Source: Andrena cerasifolii
Taxonomy: Eukaryota; Arthropoda; Insecta; Hymenoptera; Andrenidae
Direction: 5' to 3'
Assembly: GCF_050908995.1 (NCBI RefSeq)
Contig: NC_135126.1
Coordinates: 6,138,001-6,202,000 of the forward strand
DNA: 64,000 nucleotides
The position numbers were made by a program, and so were the translations under genes. Shown one piece after another: positions 57,759-64,000 of the stretch. The notes beneath the pieces were generated by a model. It had not been told where the DNA came from and did not search any database. It worked only from the letters and a program-made list of their open reading frames with translations. Every line of letters begins with the position of its first letter. Positions within the stretch are counted from its first letter, which is position 1.

Positions 57759-60700
57759 GTAGACGCGTGTAGCAGCCAGGTAGCACGATGGCGGACGATG
57801 AGGTCAGGTGGGTACTGGTAGCAACCCCCGCGACGGGGTGGCTTCTGCAATTTTCGTGGACGACCCTGCCAGTGACGAGCCAGGCGTTCTAATATTTATC
57901 TTTCTCTCCCTTTCATGCCTCGCCACTCGTGGACGCTCGATGCACTCGAATCTTCTTGATTTCACACGAAAATGGCGAACAATGGGGATCTCCTGCTTCG
58001 GATCGTGCAGTAACGTTAATCTCGTTGAAAGGTACGCATCGCTTGTGCTCCCTGTGCTTGTCAGACCATTTCTCCACCACAGACGTAGAATCTCACACCG
58101 AGACCATTCTGATTCAAGCGAAAACATAATTAATACACAGACAAACGCCGTACCCTCGTCTGTGCGCATGTTTCCAGCCGAAACATCGAAACGATTTTTC
58201 TAGTCGTATCTTTTTCCCGACCTTTTTGCATTTTGCTGCGGATTAATTAGTTTTTTTTTTCTTTTGCTCGGGCAGAAGAGACTCCCACTAACGGGAAGGC
58301 TTCGATCGAATCAGTGCTCCGAGCCGACCGAGCCCTGCGCAGTTTTTGTTACTTTTTATTGTAAAATGTTGATGTGACTAGATGAAACGTGGTAGACAGT
58401 GATCCACACGGTTTGACAGTCGTAGTGTGTTTTTCTGCCCCAGAGAATAACGAGGGGATCGTAGTGTATCCCTCGTTGTAGCCATCCCTCACAATTTTTC
58501 CGTTTTACAGGGAACTACGCGAAATCCCTGCGCACAGTCCTCGCTCCCCGGTTTCTCTATTTTCTTTTCGCCTCTCCTTATCTCCTCGTTCTTTATGGAA
58601 CGCCGGATTACCGTAATAGCGGTCCATCCCCGTGGAGGGAGGGCGGGGAACTAAATCCTTCGATACCGTTTTACATTCACTTTATCTTGATGTTTCACTG
58701 GAATAATGTCCCTTTCTTATCTGTCTAATTTAACGCGAGTTTAGCTTCTCGTAGATCCTTCACTGCCATTCGGGGCAGACGTTGATGGGCGCTTGTTCGA
58801 ATTAGAAGAAGCGGGAGGAATATTTGCAATATTTCAGTAGAAGAAGGCCCCACCTTTCGCGTGGTCGGACGTATGTTCCACGGAGCATGACGTGAAATTC
58901 CGTTCACCCCAGAGAGCAAGAGACAGATCCGGAAGTATTACGACCGACGTGTCGGTTGCCTCCGTGGGGTGGACTCCCTCTGATTTATCGCCACACCCTA
59001 GCCCTTATTTCAACATTATTTACCACCGTGCCCTGTATTCCTGCCGGTACACTCTGTTCCACCTTCTCCTTTTATTTCACAGCTGTAAATTCGCCTCCCC
59101 GCACTTCGTTCCATCATTACAGAATTTTTACAAATACTTCTACACTTTATATTCCCCAACAGAGAAGAACAGCCTGTCCCTTCCATTTTGATCTCCCAGC
59201 CCCCTCCCCCCTTTGCATTCGAATTGGCACAGAAGACACAGTTCTCGAGATAAGGAGATATTAAAATTCTATCATGCTTCTTCCAAGCAAGTCTCGCCAG
59301 AAGTTTCTTTTAAACGGGAAACTTTTATTCCTCCGAAGATAAAGAACACCTTCTGCGCCAATTTGCCCTCCGCCCTGTAGAGGAGTTTAACAATCGTTAC
59401 CCTCGCGTTAATGCGACCAAGAAACGGTCTGTAGCGAGACTCCGTAGCGATAGAATAGAACTCCAAGCACGAGCAACGTAGATAACCAGACACCTGGGGT
59501 AATGTAGATACACTATGGTCGCATGAAAGACAGAATATTTCTGAGCCCTGCGACGCGCGACGTTCATTTACGTCCGCAAGCATGCCACCCACGCTTCTCC
59601 TTTTTTTTAAATCCAATTTAACGTTAAACATAACTCGCCTCGACTATTCTCCCGTTCAGTGTGCCCACCCTTATTGACACACACAGCACCGATATTTCTA
59701 ATTCACCGTGATTGTGACAATATTGCACACGTTCCCGTGTCGCCGCACACCACGCAAACAGTATCGCTTTCTCAACGCTTTGCACCGTTCCAAAGGGCGG
59801 AGCTCGAAACACGCTGCCTGGCAGAATTCCCTCATCGCGTCTGCGAAACATTATTTATTCCTTGTACAGGTTTAAAACAGCGTGTTTCGTTTTCCGCTCG
59901 CGCAGAGCCGACAGCAAAGTTTCGCTCTAACGATCCGTCTCTCTCTTTTTCTTTGCAGAGGAAACGTCTCGAGGATGTACGTAAGAGGGGGAAATATCGG
60001 TGAACCTTAAAGTCAAGCAGAAAAGGACGATCGCTCGCGAAACTTTTTCAATAACTTGTCGGTGGCCACCGCTAATCAAACGGCTTTTGTGCCACCGGCC
60101 CTCCCCGTATTAAGGGCTGCTCCCCAGCCACGTCCAAACTTTCGTATACATATAGAGTTCGCTTCTTTCCGCGGAGATTCACTAACGAGCAACGATTTGC
60201 CGCGTGCCTCCCCCATTTTTTTTTTCTCTCTCTGTACCTGTACCCCGTCGTAAGAATATTAAGTATCTTTCCGGCTCGCTGCAAGAGAATCCCCTCGGGT
60301 TTCTGCGTTTAACGTTGCTTCGAGGCATTGTCAGACGAGATGTTTTAAGGGAGTTTCACACGGAAAATGTAGGAAAAGAAGAGGAAACAGGCGGAGACCG
60401 ACAGAAAGAGGGCGGAGGTCCGCGCCCGCCTCGAAGAGGCTTCCAAAGCCAAGAAGGCGAAGAAGGGTTTCATGACCCCTGACAGGAAGAAGAAGCTTAG
60501 GGTGAGTTTACATGCCAGTACTTTCGTAATTCCTCCTTGCATTACGGGCTTTAATTATTACCCGAGCGAAGTCCTCCGCGGGACGCATTCGACGCAACCT
60601 CCCTTCAGAAACTTGCAATCGTTTGTCATCGCGAAATGAACGATTTCGGTCGTACTACCTGCATCTCCGTTACCGCCGTTTCGCCGCGACGCATTTCTCA

Positions 60701-63134
60701 ACCGCGATATTTTCCCCCTATGCTGCGCGCTCATTTTATCCCCTTAGTATCGGTGTCGTAAACCGGCAACTTCCCACGTGAGCTTAACTTCGCGGTTCAT
60801 ACTTTATCGCGGTCCTACGTCTTCATTCCTGCTTCCCAGTACTTGTCACGCTTCAACGCATAAAGTTTCCCCTGTATTCAACTATTTCTCCAGCGTCCCT
60901 TCGGCCGTCACAGACGCCGAGAGCATTGCGAACTTTACCTACCTTCTCTCTACGAGACACTCCCGCCCGCGAGCATATCTCGCGACTTATTCCGCAGCAT
61001 CCGCGGAAGCCCGCTCCGAGGTCCCTATCCCGAAATTCTATCTTCTATCGGATCGTATTCTCACGAAACATCTCTGCGCGCGCTTGCGTGTGTACAGTTG
61101 TTGCTGCGTAAGAAAGCCGCCGAGGAATTGAAGAAGGAACAGGAGAGAAAGGCCGCGGAAAGGAGGCGCATCATCGAGGAGCGCTGCGGAAAGCCGAAGA
61201 ACGTCGACGACGCGAGCGAAGGTACCTTAAAGCTTTTCTCCAAACTCTCACCGACAAACACGTAACCGCGTTCTCTCGGCACCCCGTACTTTATTAGGCA
61301 TTGTAACGTGGATAAGTCAGGGTCGTAAGGTTGCCAGTGGACTTTCGGTATAGAGGGACACCCGAGAAAGCAGCTCGATTCTCAATTCGTCGTAAGAAGC
61401 TCGTTCGGACCTCCGTGTTTTCCGCTCGTTTCCGTCCACTTCTCAGCAGGCGGACACTCGTCCACGCATCCCGTAGACTGGGGATGCTCCCGACAGTTCT
61501 CTTAAAGACCGTTCGCTCGAGATCCGATCGTTCGCACGAGTTACAGCCCCACGTACACACCGGCGAGGATAGCCCACACCGAGTTCTCTGCGATAGTAGC
61601 TTCGTGACACCGCGTGACCGAGGCGCAATAACAAATGCTGTTCAGCTCCGAGGGGCGGGGGGGAGGGGCGGACGGTAGAGAACGTTCGTCACCCACCCCC
61701 CGCCCGTGCCCCGAATGCGTATGATGAATTTTGTCCGATGTTTTTCACCTTGACCCACACAGAGACCGTGAAGCGCGTGCTGCGCGAGTACCACAATAGG
61801 ATCACGGCATTGGAGGATCAGAAATTCGACTTCGAATATGTCGTTAAGAAGAAGGACTTCGAGGTACTTGAGAAAGACACAAGTCGCGGGACCATTACGC
61901 GACGCGCAAATAACGAGGCGTTCACAATGCATACAGTAACGAATTGCTCTCGATGTTGTTGCACTTGAGTAATGTCGGCGCGCTTGCCCGTTTGCAAGTT
62001 CACTCTCGATGACGAGCAAACCGCGTATCCTCGAGCCGCGCTCTGGCAAAGAGCTCGTTACGCAACGCTAACATTGCGATTATTTATAAGTACACGCCGC
62101 GTATTTATACCGCCGCGACGACACCGCGCCTCTTTATCGCGTATTTTCGACTTTACCTTCCCGCGACGGGAGCTCTTTGCTGGGGCGCTCTCCGCAACAC
62201 GGGGCAAGTTCTCACTAAATAGCTTCGCATTTCGTCTCTCCGTTTTTCTTTTCATATCTCTTTTTATTTTGTTCACTCTCTTTCTATCTCTCTCTCTCTC
62301 TATCTCTCTCTACCTCTCTCTACCTCTCTCTCTCTCTCTCTCTTTCTGTCACCATAACACGGCTATTCGCTCTGTCTCTCTCTTTACGCACAGTTTTCTG
62401 TTCGCATTACGTTTTGTGCGCGCGATCTACGTCTTTGCTCTTCGTCTAATGCTATCACGTCGTATTTTACTGGTGATCTGACAAAGCCGTGGAGCCTCCA
62501 CCGTATTCATTAACCGTTGTGTTCTCACAAGTTGTCGCATCACGCTACACTTTTATATTGGAGCAGTACTTAACGGCATTAATCGGTAACCGATTGGTTT
62601 ACAAGGGGAAGCTGATCTCGGAGTACCTGCCCGTAATTCTCACTTTGCTTTCTATGTTCTTGCATCTGTTCCCCCGTTCGAGTTTCAACTTCTACCAGGT
62701 CTCGCGTTATCGTTCGCCGTGGGATCTAAGGATACACCGCACGATCCGCAGGGACAGTTGCGCCGTCTCGACGACGTTGAAACTCTTCGTTCAGCTTTTC
62801 ACACCACACATGTCCCCGCTTTCGCGCGTTGCCGCTAGACCCGGTTCGTAGGGAGATGTAAACGAGCGTCTCCACTTGTAATTCGCTCGAACACACGTAC
62901 TCACCGTCTCGAATGTAATGTAGTTTCTGGGGGGTGGGAGGGGAATAATAACGTAGAGTAACATCGCCTGACAAATATCGACCGCGTCGCACGAAAGACG
63001 AGTATTTATCAAGGTGACTTGGAATTTTGACAGCTAGCGTGAAGTCCGTTCTGACCCAGTATCATAAGAGGATCATCGTTCTCGAGGGGCAGAAGTACGA
63101 CCTTGAGTACGAAGTCGCCAAGAAGGATTTCGAG
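57759..63134 (+). CDS. wupA: Troponin I (wings up A), 5' part
   Basis: Troponin I is the inhibitory subunit of the muscle troponin complex on thin filaments. A 5' UTR segment starts after the acceptor at 57758; coding exons are 57788-57802 (MADDE), 60373-60501, 61098-61221, then one of two alternative exons, 61763-61863 or 63034-63134. All junctions keep phase. Exon 2 reads EKKRKQAETDRKRAEVRARL then EEASKAKKAKKGFMTPDRKK; exon 3 reads LLLRKKAAEELKKEQERKAA, then ERRRIIEERCGKPKNVDDASE. These match insect troponin I closely. The inhibitory peptide and C-terminus lie beyond the window. A donor is chosen at GAG|GTCAGG (57803) because the next donor, GTGGGT, would break the frame. The long first coding intron (2.6 kb) is typical of this gene and may carry muscle enhancers. 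Confidence 0.95.
61763..61863 (+). CDS. wupA: wupA mutually exclusive exon, variant 1
   Basis: A 101-bp exon bounded by ACACAG and GTACTT encodes ETVKRVLREYHNRITALEDQ followed by KFDFEYVVKKKDFE. It starts in phase 1 from exon 3 (G|AG gives Glu) and ends at a codon boundary. It corresponds to one of the alternative exon 6 copies of fly wupA, which change the TnC/TnT-binding region between muscle types. Confidence 0.9.
62278..62347. repeat. CT-rich microsatellite
   Basis: About 70 bp of CT repeats with interspersed TAT and TAC, located between the two alternative wupA exons. A pyrimidine tract of this kind could bind PTB-like factors, but that is speculation. Confidence 0.85.
63034..63134 (+). 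CDS. wupA: wupA mutually exclusive exon, variant 2
   Basis: A second 101-bp exon, between TTGACAG and GTCGAA, encodes ASVKSVLTQYHKRIIVLEGQ followed by KYDLEYEVAKKDFE. It aligns without gaps to variant 1 and has the same length and phases. Including both would keep only 202 bp, which is not a multiple of three, so joint inclusion would shift the frame and exclusive use is enforced. Confidence 0.9.
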
Positions 63135-64000
63135 GTCGAAAAGTTTTCGATGCAAAAGCGAACAGTTCGGCATAGGCTGCAATTAACAAACAGAACGGAA
63201 CTCCATTTTTGTCTTTTTTGGTTCCGTCTTTCTTCTTTTTCTCACACCGTTTTCTTCTTTTTTTTTTGTTCCTTTCTTTTTTCTCTTCCTCTGAGCAACC
63301 ATTTTTTTCTTCTTCTTCATTAGAGCGCAAGGGATTTGCTGGCGCAGCGCTGAGTAATACGATTTTTTCGTTTTTTGGGTTTCCTTTTTCTTTTTTTGGC
63401 GAGAATTAAAATGTTTACGGCTGTCACTTAGCGACGTTGAACTATTAGGCATCGAGGCTGAACACACCTAATTGCACCAACTCTAACGTAGTACTCGCCA
63501 ATGTCTCGCTAGTCTTAGAACAACTATCGTAGAGCGTACGTAATTAGAGAGAGAAACACAAAGTTCACCACACAGACACACACACACACACACATAAAAA
63601 AGCAGGCACGCGCGAATCGTAGAATCGCAGCAAGTAGATGTTGTCAAATAATAATCGCAACGCTGATACCTACATCCCTTCGCGAGCGGTTTGAAGTAGA
63701 ACAAACCATTCTTTTTCTTTTTTAATTTCGTTTTATTGCGCGTAGGCGTGTAAATCCTTTCCCCCCCTCTTTCCTTGCGGATTTTCCTGATCGCGTCAGG
63801 TTAACGTTCACGCAGTTGTCAGCTTCGTGCTTCTTGCTTCCAACACGGGAATCTCATTCTCTCTTATTTCCCCCTCGATTCTTTTTCCCCCCGTCCGCGA
63901 ACGACCCCCAACTACGGTGTGTCTCAATAAATAGTCAGAAGACCGTCGACGACTGTAAGAATCCATCGATCGAGCGGCTGAGTGGCACCGCTGGGAACGA
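63135..64000 (+). other. wupA: wupA intron after the alternative exons
   Basis: It contains T-rich tracts (63,180-63,400) and a CA microsatellite around 63,571-63,594. No third alternative exon and no exon 7-like sequence (the ADLNAQV-type continuation) was found before the window ends. Confidence 0.6.

Overview
The window is a piece of an animal nuclear genome, almost certainly an insect and most likely a hymenopteran (ant, bee, wasp or sawfly). The evidence is short GT-AG introns, canonical insect orthologues (retn with its conserved C-terminal block, troponin I with mutually exclusive exons, two non-secreted ferritins), GC-rich CpG-containing intergenic DNA beside AT-rich gene bodies, and many MITE-like elements. 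There are no operons. Gene models below were assembled by hand by matching reading phase across splice sites.

Layout. 1-4,834 (+): 3' half of retained/dead ringer (ARID transcription factor), whose large intron carries a 1.38-kb Transib-like element. 4,835-8,230: long retn 3' UTR with a 435-bp palindromic MITE. 8,278-14,591 (-): ADAL/MAPDA (N6-methyl-AMP deaminase-like), seven exons, with a 4.5-kb intron filled by a TTAA-flanked element that holds a 170-bp tandem array. 15,261-17,834: a second copy of that element in inverted orientation. 18,765-19,797 (-): PDCD6/ALG-2 calcium sensor. 21,271-22,634 (-): ALG5 dolichyl-phosphate glucosyltransferase. 23,181-23,739 (+): COX6B with a long N-terminal extension and a GC-AG intron. 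24,059-24,469 (-): a small two-span membrane protein whose ATG lies 1 nt behind the stop codon of the next gene. 24,471-31,243 (-): ZFC3H1-like protein of about 2,033 aa. 32,083-33,689 and 35,474-36,561 (-): two ferritin heavy-chain-like genes, with a tRNA-Ala(CGC) inside an intron of the second. 36,562-57,758: about 21 kb with no recognisable protein gene, but with six perfect TGACGTCA palindromes in 10 kb and two MITE-like elements. 57,788 to the window end (+): 5' part of troponin I (wupA), including two mutually exclusive 101-bp exons.

The genes are housekeeping or tissue-structural loci (nucleotide clearance, N-glycosylation, respiration, nuclear RNA decay, iron storage, muscle contraction) and show no sign of forming one pathway. 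The most unusual content is non-coding: the TTAA-flanked element pair with a 170-bp higher-order array, the bicistron-like ZFC3H1/membrane-protein junction, the Transib-type insertion with RSS-like ends, and the duplicated splice acceptor of PDCD6. No transposase gene, CRISPR array or defence system was found.
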